From NCBI GenBank assembly GCA_947630245.1, contig CANRGR010000013.1, positions 1 through 32,260 on the forward strand: DNA of 32,260 bases. Reading direction: 5' to 3'. The position numbers were made by a program, and so were the translations under genes. Within the stretch, counting starts at the first letter, position 1; every line of letters starts with the position of its first letter. The DNA is from an uncultured Clostridia bacterium. Lineage in GTDB: Bacteria > Bacillota > Clostridia > Christensenellales > Borkfalkiaceae. Shown piece after piece: positions 12,906 through 19,419 of this stretch. The notes under the pieces are model-generated. The model did not search any database and was not told the DNA's origin. It was given only the letters and a program-made list of their open reading frames with translations.

Positions 12906-14672
12906 TCAGTTTTCGCAGTTTGCTTTGAGGGTTTGAAGGCTCTCTTCGAGCTCCTTCGGCAGACGGTCGCCGAATTGCTTATAGTACTCCGCGATCTCGT
13001 CCGCCTCCGCGCTCCAACGGCTCTTATCCACGGAGAGAATGCTTTCAAGCGTCTCCTCGGAGAGATCGAGCCCCGTAAGGTCGATATCCTTCGCGTAGGG
13101 CACATAGCCGATTGCAGTCTCGCGCGCGTCCGCCTCGCCGCGGCAGCGCTTCAAGATCCAGTCGAGCACCCGCATGTTGTCGCCGAAGCCCGGCCAGATG
13201 AAGTTGCCCTCTTCGTCCTGACGGAACCAGTTGACGTTGAAGATCTTGGGCGGATTCTTGATCTTTTTGCCCATCTCGATCCAATGTCCGAAGTAGTCCG
13301 CCATATGATAGCCCGCAAAGGGTTTCATCGCCATCGGGTCGTGGCGCAACACGCCGACCGCTCCCGTCGCCGCCGCCGTCGTCTCCGAGCTCATGATCGA
13401 GCCGACGAACACGCCGTGGTTCCAATCGCGGGACTGATAGACGAGCGGGGTCGTGGTTGCCCGTCTGCCGCCGAAGATGATCGCGTCGAGCGGCACACCC
13501 TCCTTCGAATCGAATTCGGGGGAGAGGCAGGGACACCCGCTTGCGGGCGCGGTGAAGCGGGAATTGGGGTGCGCCGCCTTCGTGCCGCTGTCCCTCGTCC
13601 ACGGGTTGCCGAGCCAGTCGATGAGATGTTCGGGCGGCTGTTTCGTGAGCCCTTCCCACCAGACGGTGTTGTCCGAGGGGTCGATGGCGACGTTCGTGAA
13701 GATCGTACCCCGTCTCGTCGCCGCGAGCGCGTTGGGATTGCTCTTTTCGTTCGTGCCCGGCGCGACGCCGAAGAACCCGTTCTCGGGATTGACCGCCCAG
13801 AGCCTTCCGTCCTTCCCGACGCGGATCCACGCGATGTCGTCGCCCACGCATTCCACTTTATATCCCTTGTCGAGATAATGTTTGGGCGGAATGAGCATGG
13901 CGAGATTGGTCTTGCCGCACGCGGACGGGAACGCCGCCGCGACATACCGCTTTTCCCCGCCCGGATAGGTGACGCCGAGAATGAGCATGTGCTCCGCCAT
14001 CCAGCCCTCGTTTTTGCCGAGATAGGAGGCGATTCTGAGCGCGAAGCACTTCTTGCCGAGGAGGACGTTTCCGCCGTATGCGGAGTTCACCGAGATGATC
14101 GTGTTGTCCTCGGGGAAGTGCATGATGTAACGCTTTTCGGGATCGACGTCGCACTTGCAGTGGAAGCCCTTGATAAAGTCGCCGTCCTTGCCGAGATAGT
14201 CGTAGCAAGCCGTGCCGACGCGGGTCATGATCGCCATGTTGAGGACGACGTAGATCGAGTCGGTCACTTCGATGCCGATCTTGGAGAAGGGGGAGCCGAC
14301 GACGCCCATCGAATAGGGAATGACGTACATCGTTCTCCCCTTCATCTTGCCGCGGGCGATCTCGCGGCAGAGCGCGTATGCCTCGGCGGGATCCATCCAA
14401 TAGTTGATGGGACCCGCGTCCTCTTTCTTTTTACAGCAGATGAAAGTGCGGTCCTCGACGCGCGCGACGTCGTTCTGTGCGGTGCGGTGATAGTAGCAGC
14501 CGGGAAGTTTCTCCTGGTTGAGGCGGATCATCTCCCCCGTTCTCACCCCTTCCTCGCGCAGCGCGGCAAGCTGTGTTTCGCTGCCGTCGATCCAGACAAT
14601 CTCGTCCGGGCAGGCAAGCTCCGCGCTTTCTCTCACGAAGTCGAGCACTTTCTTGTTTTCGGTCAATGCCAT
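12906..14672 (-). CDS. pckG: Phosphoenolpyruvate carboxykinase (GTP)
   Basis: Interconverts oxaloacetate + GTP and phosphoenolpyruvate + GDP + CO2, in gluconeogenesis or, in fermenters, in the CO2-fixing direction. The 588-residue protein is of the GTP class, not the ATP class. Signatures: MKGRTMYVIPYSMGVVGSPF, YGGNVLLGKKCFALRIAS, the kinase-1 loop FPSACGKTNLAML with the hyper-reactive cysteine, ECVGDDIAWIR (metal-binding Asp), PENGFFGVAPGTN, and NRDW-type guanine-contacting region QSRDWNHGVFVGS. A strong GGAGG lies seven bases before the ATG. The gene stands alone with its own promoter and terminator. A catabolite-response-like sequence overlaps the -35 box. Confidence 0.97.
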   Translation of the reverse strand: MALTENKKVLDFVRESAELACPDEIVWIDGSETQLAALREEGVRTGEMIRLNQEKLPGCYYHRTAQNDVARVEDRTFICCKKKEDAGPINYWMDPAEAYALCREIARGKMKGRTMYVIPYSMGVVGSPFSKIGIEVTDSIYVVLNMAIMTRVGTACYDYLGKDGDFIKGFHCKCDVDPEKRYIMHFPEDNTIISVNSAYGGNVLLGKKCFALRIASYLGKNEGWMAEHMLILGVTYPGGEKRYVAAAFPSACGKTNLAMLIPPKHYLDKGYKVECVGDDIAWIRVGKDGRLWAVNPENGFFGVAPGTNEKSNPNALAATRRGTIFTNVAIDPSDNTVWWEGLTKQPPEHLIDWLGNPWTRDSGTKAAHPNSRFTAPASGCPCLSPEFDSKEGVPLDAIIFGGRRATTTPLVYQSRDWNHGVFVGSIMSSETTAAATGAVGVLRHDPMAMKPFAGYHMADYFGHWIEMGKKIKNPPKIFNVNWFRQDEEGNFIWPGFGDNMRVLDWILKRCRGEADARETAIGYVPYAKDIDLTGLDLSEETLESILSVDKSRWSAEADEIAEYYKQFGDRLPKELEESLQTLKANCEN

Positions 14673-14730
14673 GTTTTTACCTCCGAATCATTTTTCGCCG
14701 GGAGCAAAAGTCCCTTTCCTTCCAAGTATC

Positions 14731-14768
14731 ATTATACCACATCAGCCTGTCAATGTAAACGCTTTTGG
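14731..14768 (-). promoter_or_regulatory. Promoter of pckG with a cre-like sequence over the -35 box
   Basis: On the minus strand TTTACA (14759-14754), 17 bases, TATAAT (14736-14731). On the plus strand 14753-14768 reads ATGTAAACGCTTTTGG. Its left half fits the CcpA site consensus (WTGNAARCG), the right half does not (TTGG instead of NCAW). The promoter is well supported; the cre reading is tentative. Confidence 0.6.
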
Positions 14769-14769
14769 A

Positions 14770-14800
14770 AAAATTTTCCCGCCGCGGATGGGCGGCGGGA
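14770..14800 (-). terminator. Intrinsic terminator of the gene at 14844-15800
   Basis: TCCCGCCGC (14777-14785) pairs with GCGGCGGGA (14792-14800) around a six-base loop; the minus-strand tail is AAATTTTTCC. Confidence 0.75.
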
Positions 14801-14843
14801 TTCGGAAAAGCGGTTTTGGATTGATCTTGGGAACGTCCCTCTT

Positions 14844-15800
14844 TCACGCCTCGTCCGCCTTGACGTATTCGCCCGTCTCGGCGTCCTGAAAGACGATATA
14901 GTATCCCTTTTTGTCGGAATAGCAGTCGGCGGGGACGAATACGGCTCTTTCGCCGAGCGCGGGCGGGGGCGGAACGTCCGCCTCTCCCTCCGCCGCGACG
15001 CACAGATACTTCGGCTGTCCCTCGGCATAGATTACCCCGAGCAGCGCGCTCCCCGTGTTCACCCATTCCGAATGCTCAAAGACGGCGGACAGGCGGGAAT
15101 CGGCGGGATATTTTTTCATCGCCGCGCGCAGGCGGGTCTCCACGGTGTTGTAATATGTATGCCCGCCGCGGTTGAGACGGAGCGGGGAGAGAATCTTCTC
15201 CCGTTCGGGTCCGGCTTGCTCCTCTTTGGGCTCGTCCTTGCCGTGCCAGAGATCGAAATAGTCGCCGAGGGCGATCGCCTCGTCGTCGTAGCGGGAAGGC
15301 GCCGCGGCGGCGCTGTCTCGGTAGGGCGCGTCCTCGGGCTCGGGCAGGGGGACCTGCGGCGCGAGCGGGACCTGCGGCGACGGAGCCCCCGGAAGCTGGT
15401 TGGGGGGCAGCGGGACGGGAACGGGGATCCGTTTCTCGCCGAACACGGAGAGAAGCGCTCCGAATTCGGACGGCGCGCCCCCGCAATAGCCGTACGCAAC
15501 GGGTTCGGGCTCCGTGCGGACGAAGCAGAGCAGTACGCCCACGCCTCGTTCGAGCGAAGGCGCTCCCGGCACGCGCAGCGGGGAATTTCCTCTGAGTTCG
15601 AGGCAGTACGTCTTTCCGCCCGCCCAGACCGCGAGCGCGTATCTCCCCTCGCGGACGGGCGCAAGTCCCGCAATGCGCGGCGTGAGGGTGAGTTCCTCCC
15701 CGAGCCGTTCGGCATAGACCGCGCCCGTGAGCGGCGCGCCGTCCGCCGTGAATCCCTTTTTGATCTGTCTCAGAATGCAGAGCCGTTTTTCGTATGACAT
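14844..15800 (-). CDS. Protein of unknown function with two domains and a proline-rich linker
   Basis: No family recognised. The 318-residue product starts MSYEKRLCILRQIKKGFTAD. Residues about 1-120 form a compact N-terminal domain rich in beta strands (LTGAVYAERLGEELTLTPRI, GRYALAVWAGGKTYCLELRG). A linker of about 60 residues follows with repeated proline blocks (PVPVPLPPNQLPGAPSPQVP, LAPQVPLPEPEDAP). The C-terminal domain (TYYNTVETRLRAAMKKYPAD to the end) contains HSEWVNTGSALLGVIYAEGQ and PKYLCVAAEG. No signal peptide or membrane segment. The ATG at 15800 has GGAGAAAGGGAC before it and is preferred to the upstream in-frame start at 15863. It ends at a good terminator. Confidence 0.75.
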   Translation of the reverse strand: MSYEKRLCILRQIKKGFTADGAPLTGAVYAERLGEELTLTPRIAGLAPVREGRYALAVWAGGKTYCLELRGNSPLRVPGAPSLERGVGVLLCFVRTEPEPVAYGYCGGAPSEFGALLSVFGEKRIPVPVPLPPNQLPGAPSPQVPLAPQVPLPEPEDAPYRDSAAAAPSRYDDEAIALGDYFDLWHGKDEPKEEQAGPEREKILSPLRLNRGGHTYYNTVETRLRAAMKKYPADSRLSAVFEHSEWVNTGSALLGVIYAEGQPKYLCVAAEGEADVPPPPALGERAVFVPADCYSDKKGYYIVFQDAETGEYVKADEA

Positions 15801-15914
15801 GTCCCTTTCTCCCGTATTCCTCTGCCTGTCAGCATAGCGCATTCCGCAGAGAAAATTCTGCAAACGGGTGGGAAAAAAGCACGAATTTTGGCGGCTGTCT
15901 CCCCGCGGGGACGG

Positions 15915-16376
15915 TCAGGAGAAGAGGATCACCCGTTTGCCCGTCTTTTCCGCGTAGCCGACGGTGTACGCCGTGCCGCCCTTCGCGCGCGTGCAGTAGG
16001 CGAACACGAAGTCGGCGCAGTCCACCATATAGCGGTCCCGCACAAGGAAACAGCCCGGGCGGTATCCCGGGAAGAGCACGGTCGTCCGGTCGCACCACGA
16101 GAGGAGACGGTCGTATTCCGCCTTCTCCGCGGCGGAGAAATTCCGCTCCTGCCCGCGGTAGGGAACGCATGCCTCGATATAGAACCGTTTGCGTTGCCTG
16201 AGATCGGCGAGACAGCCGAGCGCGGCGAGATCGAACCCCCGCGCCATTCCGCAAAAGAAGGTGTCGCACCCGTCGTCGAGGAGGCTCCAAAGCGCCTCGT
16301 GAAGTTTTCCGCAGTCGAAGTCGGGGGGAAGATCCCGATGTCCCGTGAGGGCGCACGCTCTGCCGTATTCCGTCAT
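15915..16376 (-). CDS. SLOG-fold protein of the DUF1273/YpsA group
   Basis: The 153-residue protein opens with ACALTGHRDLPPDFD, typical of DUF1273 (YpsA) proteins, whose Rossmann-like SLOG fold is related to DprA and LOG nucleotide-binding proteins. Further motifs: TFFCGMARGFDLAALGCLAD (glycine-rich ligand loop), RFYIEACVPYRGQ, VRDRYMVDCADFVFAYCTRA and KGGTAYTVGYAEKTGKRVIL. YpsA has been linked to cell division in some Bacillota; the function here is unknown. The reading frame is open far upstream (to 16781), but the ATG at 16376 overlaps the rsmG stop as ATGA, a typical translational-coupling arrangement. Confidence 0.85.
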   Translation of the reverse strand: MTEYGRACALTGHRDLPPDFDCGKLHEALWSLLDDGCDTFFCGMARGFDLAALGCLADLRQRKRFYIEACVPYRGQERNFSAAEKAEYDRLLSWCDRTTVLFPGYRPGCFLVRDRYMVDCADFVFAYCTRAKGGTAYTVGYAEKTGKRVILFS

Positions 16377-17077
16377 ACGATGGGCTCCTTTCTCTCTTTT
16401 CCCCGCCCGCGCGGGTATTTTTCGGGCGTTCTTCCGATCTTCCGTACCGAAATGAGCGTCCGCTCTCCCCTTCCGCCGGGCAGCGGGAAGGAGATAACGT
16501 TCTCCGTCGTTCCGCCGAGCAGGGCGATCGCCCGCTCCGCCTCTTTGAGTTCCTCTTCCGCGGCGCTCAACGCGCCCTTGTAGGCGATCATTCTCCCGCC
16601 CGTGCGCAAGAAGGGCAGGCAGTACTCGGCAAGGGTGTTCATCCGCGCCACGGCGCGGGCACAGGCGACGTCGAACTTTTCGCGGTATTCCTCCTCCCGC
16701 GCAAGTTCCTCCGCGCGGCGGGGAAGCGCCGTCACGCCGCCGAGCCCGAGAAAACGGACCGCCTCCGCAAGAAACGCGCACTTCTTTCCGACGCTCTCGA
16801 CGAGCGTAAAGGAAAGATCCTCCCGCAGCAGGCGGACGGGCAGCGAGGGAAATCCCGCGCCCGAGCCGATTTCGATCACCCGCGCGCCGTGCGGAAAGAG
16901 AAATTCTCCCGCCGCGGAGTCGAGAAAATGTTTATAAAGGATCTCCTCCGGGTCCTCGATGGCGGTGAGATTGACCTTTTGATTGTAGGAAAGGAGCAGT
17001 TCGCGGAACGCGGAAAAGCGGTTATCTGCCGCAATTTGCCCGAGATAGCCCGCAAGATCGGGGATTTTTTCTTCCAT
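16373..17077 (-). CDS. rsmG: 16S rRNA (guanine(527)-N7)-methyltransferase RsmG
   Basis: Methylates G527 of 16S rRNA using S-adenosylmethionine. The 234-residue product has the family's helical start (FRELLLSYNQKVNLTAIEDP, EEILYKHFLDSAAG), the SAM-binding loop VIEIGSGAGFPSLPVRLLRE, FTLVESVGKKCAFL, FDVACARAVARMNTLAEYCL and the C-terminal RTLISVRKI. The start at 17077 gives the normal family length; the longer open frame (to 17305) lies within the origin. TATAAT lies only six bases before this ATG, so the mRNA should be leaderless or nearly so. In many Bacillota rsmG sits next to parA; here parA is about 10 kb away on the other side of the origin. Confidence 0.95.
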   Translation of the reverse strand: MEEKIPDLAGYLGQIAADNRFSAFRELLLSYNQKVNLTAIEDPEEILYKHFLDSAAGEFLFPHGARVIEIGSGAGFPSLPVRLLREDLSFTLVESVGKKCAFLAEAVRFLGLGGVTALPRRAEELAREEEYREKFDVACARAVARMNTLAEYCLPFLRTGGRMIAYKGALSAAEEELKEAERAIALLGGTTENVISFPLPGGRGERTLISVRKIGRTPEKYPRGRGKERKEPIV

Positions 17078-17083
17078 ATCCCG

Positions 17084-17113
17084 ATTATACCACACCTTTT
17101 CCCCGGGAATCAA
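17084..17113 (-). promoter_or_regulatory. Promoter of rsmG, probably giving a leaderless mRNA
   Basis: TTGATT (17113-17108), 18 bases, TATAAT (17089-17084), then CGGGAT and the ATG of rsmG. Its upstream end touches the first DnaA-box-like sequence of oriC. Confidence 0.75.
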
Positions 17114-17460
17114 CTGTTTGTGGAAAACTCGGAAATTCTTTTCCACAATGTCGATAATTCCGTGGAAATCTCTTCGGTTTTTTTTGATTTTTCGCCGTTT
17201 TCCCGCCGCGGCGCCCATTTTCCCGTTTTTTGCCCGATTTTCCGCCGTGGACAACTCCCGCTTGTCCACATTCCGTCCACAGCCTGTCCACTTCTTTTTC
17301 CACAAAGAAAAACCGTAATTTTTTCCGATTTTACTTGAATTTTCCCCGCTTTTTCGCTATAATAAGGGAGAAAAACGAGCGGCGCGCAAGTTATCCACTT
17401 TTCCACCGCCCTTACTATTACTATTATTAAATATCTATTTTATATTAAATAAGCATCATA
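17114..17460. other. oriC: Chromosomal replication origin oriC
   Basis: DnaA-box-like 9-mers (consensus TTATCCACA) crowd this intergenic region: TTTTCCACA at 17127-17119 (minus), 17139-17147 and 17296-17304, TTGTCCACG at 17254-17246 (minus), TTGTCCACA at 17262-17270, CCGTCCACA at 17273-17281, CTGTCCACT at 17284-17292, and the pair TTATCCACT (17391-17399) / TTTTCCACC (17399-17407). The last pair is followed, after a short GC spacer, by TTACTATTACTATTATTA (17412-17429) and an AT-only stretch to about 17451. In B. subtilis the same order (paired boxes, DnaA-trio repeats, AT-rich unwinding element, ribosome binding site, dnaN) defines the functional origin. Gene polarity reverses here. dnaA itself is absent. 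Confidence 0.9.
17335..17363 (+). promoter_or_regulatory. Promoter of dnaN, inside oriC
   Basis: TTGAAT (17335-17340), 17 bases, TATAAT (17358-17363). The transcript would cross the DnaA-box pair and the unwinding element, so DnaA bound there could affect dnaN transcription. Confidence 0.7.
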
Positions 17461-17470
17461 GGAGGAAACG

Positions 17471-18565
17471 ATGAAATTCATTTGCGACGGACTGTCTCTC
17501 TCCGAGGCGGTTGCAAAGACGAGCAAGGCTTGCGCCGTGCGGACGACGGCGCCCATTCTGGAATGCATCAAGATCGCCGCGCGCGCGGACGAAGTCGTTC
17601 TGCTTGCGACGGACGGCGAACTCTCCATCCGCAAGACGCTGAAAGCGGAAGTGTTCGAGGAGGGGGAGATCTGCGTTCCCGGGAAACTTTTCGCCGATTT
17701 TGCGGGCAAGCTCACCGACGTCGAGATCACGATTGCGACGGGAGACCGCGGAATCGAGCTGTCCTACCGCGATTCCGTCTCCTACATGCAGGCGCTGCCC
17801 GCGTCCGAATTTCCCGAAATCGACTTCGGGATCGGCGAGAATTATTTCGTCATGAAGCGGGACGCGCTCAAAAAGATCATCGCGGAGACCGTATTCTGCT
17901 GCGCGCAGGACGATTCCCGCCCCATCTTGAAGGGCTGTCTGTTCGAATTCAAGGAGCGCCTCGAAGTGACCGCCCTCGACGGATACCGCCTTGCGCTCTC
18001 TTCGGCGGAACTGCTCTCGGGGACGGGGGGACCCAGTATCATCTGCCCCGCAAGGACGCTCATCGAGATCTCCCGCATGCTCGAAGGGGACGAGGAGATC
18101 ACCGTGTACACGCAGGGCGGCATGCTCCTCGTGCAGGCGGATGACATGACGGTCGTCTCCCGCCTCTATCAGGGCGAATTTATCCGCAAGGAGAGCGTTC
18201 TGCCCCCCTCGTTCCTCACGACGGTCACGCTTTTGCGGGCGGAACTTACGGCGAGCGTGGAGCGCGCGGCGATCCTCAACCGCGGGGACAAGAACAATCT
18301 CATCACCCTCGAAATCGGCGGGGAGCTGGTGCGCATCACGTCCGCGTCCGACGCGGGCAACGTCTCCGAGACGGTGAAGGCGAAAACGGAGGGGAAAGAT
18401 CTCACGATCTCGATGAACGCCAAGTATCTGCTCGACGCGCTCAAAGCGCTCGACGGGGAAGAGACCGTTCTCTCGTTCAACGGCGCGATCTCCCCGTTTA
18501 TCCTCCAAAGCAAGGAGAAGAAAGAGAGCTTATATTTGATTTTACCCGTGAGAAACGCCCAATAA
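17471..18565 (+). CDS. dnaN: DNA polymerase III sliding clamp (beta subunit)
   Basis: Ring-shaped processivity factor of the replicative polymerase. The 364-residue length is normal, and the three clamp domains are visible: MKFICDGLSLSEAVAKTSKA to about 120 (with TTAPILECIKI and ATDGELSIR), the middle domain with CAQDDSRPILKGCLFEF and VTALDGYRLALSSAEL, and the C-terminal domain with FIRKESVLPPSF, NAKYLLDALKAL and the usual final YLILPVRN. AGGAGG stands six bases before the ATG. It is the first gene on the plus side of the origin and, unusually, follows oriC directly instead of dnaA. rpmH follows with its own promoter. Confidence 0.98.
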   Translation: MKFICDGLSLSEAVAKTSKACAVRTTAPILECIKIAARADEVVLLATDGELSIRKTLKAEVFEEGEICVPGKLFADFAGKLTDVEITIATGDRGIELSYRDSVSYMQALPASEFPEIDFGIGENYFVMKRDALKKIIAETVFCCAQDDSRPILKGCLFEFKERLEVTALDGYRLALSSAELLSGTGGPSIICPARTLIEISRMLEGDEEITVYTQGGMLLVQADDMTVVSRLYQGEFIRKESVLPPSFLTTVTLLRAELTASVERAAILNRGDKNNLITLEIGGELVRITSASDAGNVSETVKAKTEGKDLTISMNAKYLLDALKALDGEETVLSFNGAISPFILQSKEKKESLYLILPVRNAQ

Positions 18566-18569
18566 TCGC

Positions 18570-18598
18570 TTGACGAAAGAGGCGAAATTCTTTATAAT
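18570..18598 (+). promoter_or_regulatory. Promoter of the rpmH-rnpA-yidD-yidC-jag cluster
   Basis: TTGACG (18570-18575), 17 bases, TATAAT (18593-18598), five bases after the dnaN stop. Confidence 0.85.
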
Positions 18599-18634
18599 CA
18601 AACAAAAAGACGACAAATAGGAGTAATCTGAATC

Positions 18635-18769
18635 ATGAAAAGAACGTTTCAGCCCAAGAAGAGACAGAGAAGCAAAGTTCACGGCTTCCGCAAGAGAATG
18701 GCGTCCGCGGGCGGAAGAAAGGTGATCAAGAGAAGAAGAGACAAGGGCAGAAAGCATCTCACCGCATAA
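18635..18769 (+). CDS. rpmH: 50S ribosomal protein L34
   Basis: The 44-residue, very basic protein is a textbook L34: [20 protein letters not shown], then [20 protein letters not shown] and HLTA. It binds the large ribosomal subunit near the peptide exit side. TAGGAG lies nine bases before the ATG. It starts the usual cluster, with rnpA 12 bases behind. Confidence 0.98.
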   Translation: MKRTFQPKKRQRSKVHGFRKRMASAGGRKVIKRRRDKGRKHLTA

Positions 18770-18781
18770 CCACGGGGGAAC

Positions 18782-19102
18782 ATGAAGTATCTGCGTCTCA
18801 AAAAGAAGAAGGACTTTCAGAAGATTCTGAAAGCGGGAAAACGCATTCATTGCGGGACGCTGACTCTTGTTTACTATCCGTCCGAGTGCACAAAAGTGGC
18901 GGTCTGCGTCGGAAAAAAATACGGGAAGAGCGTACGGCGGAATCGGATCAAACGGCTTCTTCGGGAGGCGTTCCGCTCGCATGCGGAAAATCTCCCAATC
19001 GCCTGCTCCGTTCTTCTCATTCCGAGAATAGCGGAGAATTATTCTTTTTCGGATTTCAGCCGTGACATCGGCGCCGCCATCGGGAGAATGCCCCATGCCT
19101 GA
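18782..19102 (+). CDS. rnpA: Ribonuclease P protein component
   Basis: Protein subunit that helps the RNase P RNA process tRNA 5' ends. 106 residues. Family marks: YLRLKKKKDFQKILKAGKRI at the N-terminus, VAVCVGKKYGKSVRRNRIKR carrying the RNR motif (RRNRIKRLLREAFR), and a C-terminal strand SVLLIPR. Start ATG follows GGGGGAAC. The last eight bases overlap yidD, so the two are probably coupled. Confidence 0.96.
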   Translation: MKYLRLKKKKDFQKILKAGKRIHCGTLTLVYYPSECTKVAVCVGKKYGKSVRRNRIKRLLREAFRSHAENLPIACSVLLIPRIAENYSFSDFSRDIGAAIGRMPHA

Positions 19103-19400
19103 GCTTTTTACGATCCTGCGGGAAAATTTCCGCATTCTGCGGCGCGCGGTCTTTCTTCCCCTCAAACTCGGCAGGGGAGTCTGCATCCGCATGATTTCGT
19201 TTTACCAGCGCCGCCTCTCCCGCCATACCTGCCTGTACACACCCACCTGCTCGGAATATACCAAGCAATGTATCAATAATTGGGGAGTGCCCGTCGGCAT
19301 TCTGCTCGGCATGTGGCGGATTCTGAGATGCAACCCCTTCTCGAAGGGGGGAACGGATCCCGCGCCCGAACTCTTTTGGAAACGGAAATGGCTTGTATGA
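19095..19400 (+). CDS. yidD: Membrane protein insertion efficiency factor YidD
   Basis: A 101-residue protein of the YidD family, which aids YidC-dependent membrane insertion. The family core is clear: MISFYQRRLSRHTCLYTPTC followed by SEYTKQCI, then GILLGMWRILRCNPFSKGGT and DPAP. The amphipathic N-terminal helix (LFTILRENFRILRRAVFLPL) fits membrane association. The ATG at 19095 lies within the end of rnpA with GGGAG eight bases before it; an upstream in-frame start at 19062 would enlarge the overlap without benefit. Confidence 0.92.
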   Translation: MPELFTILRENFRILRRAVFLPLKLGRGVCIRMISFYQRRLSRHTCLYTPTCSEYTKQCINNWGVPVGILLGMWRILRCNPFSKGGTDPAPELFWKRKWLV

Positions 19401-19419
19401 GCCGCATGGAAAGGAAGAT

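Noticed and set aside
16376-16781. N-terminal extension of the SLOG protein
   Set aside because: It overlaps rsmG out of frame; the ATGA junction at 16373-16376 explains the start better.
17078-17305. N-terminal extension of RsmG
   Set aside because: It would read through DnaA boxes and the promoter; the family length fits the start at 17077.
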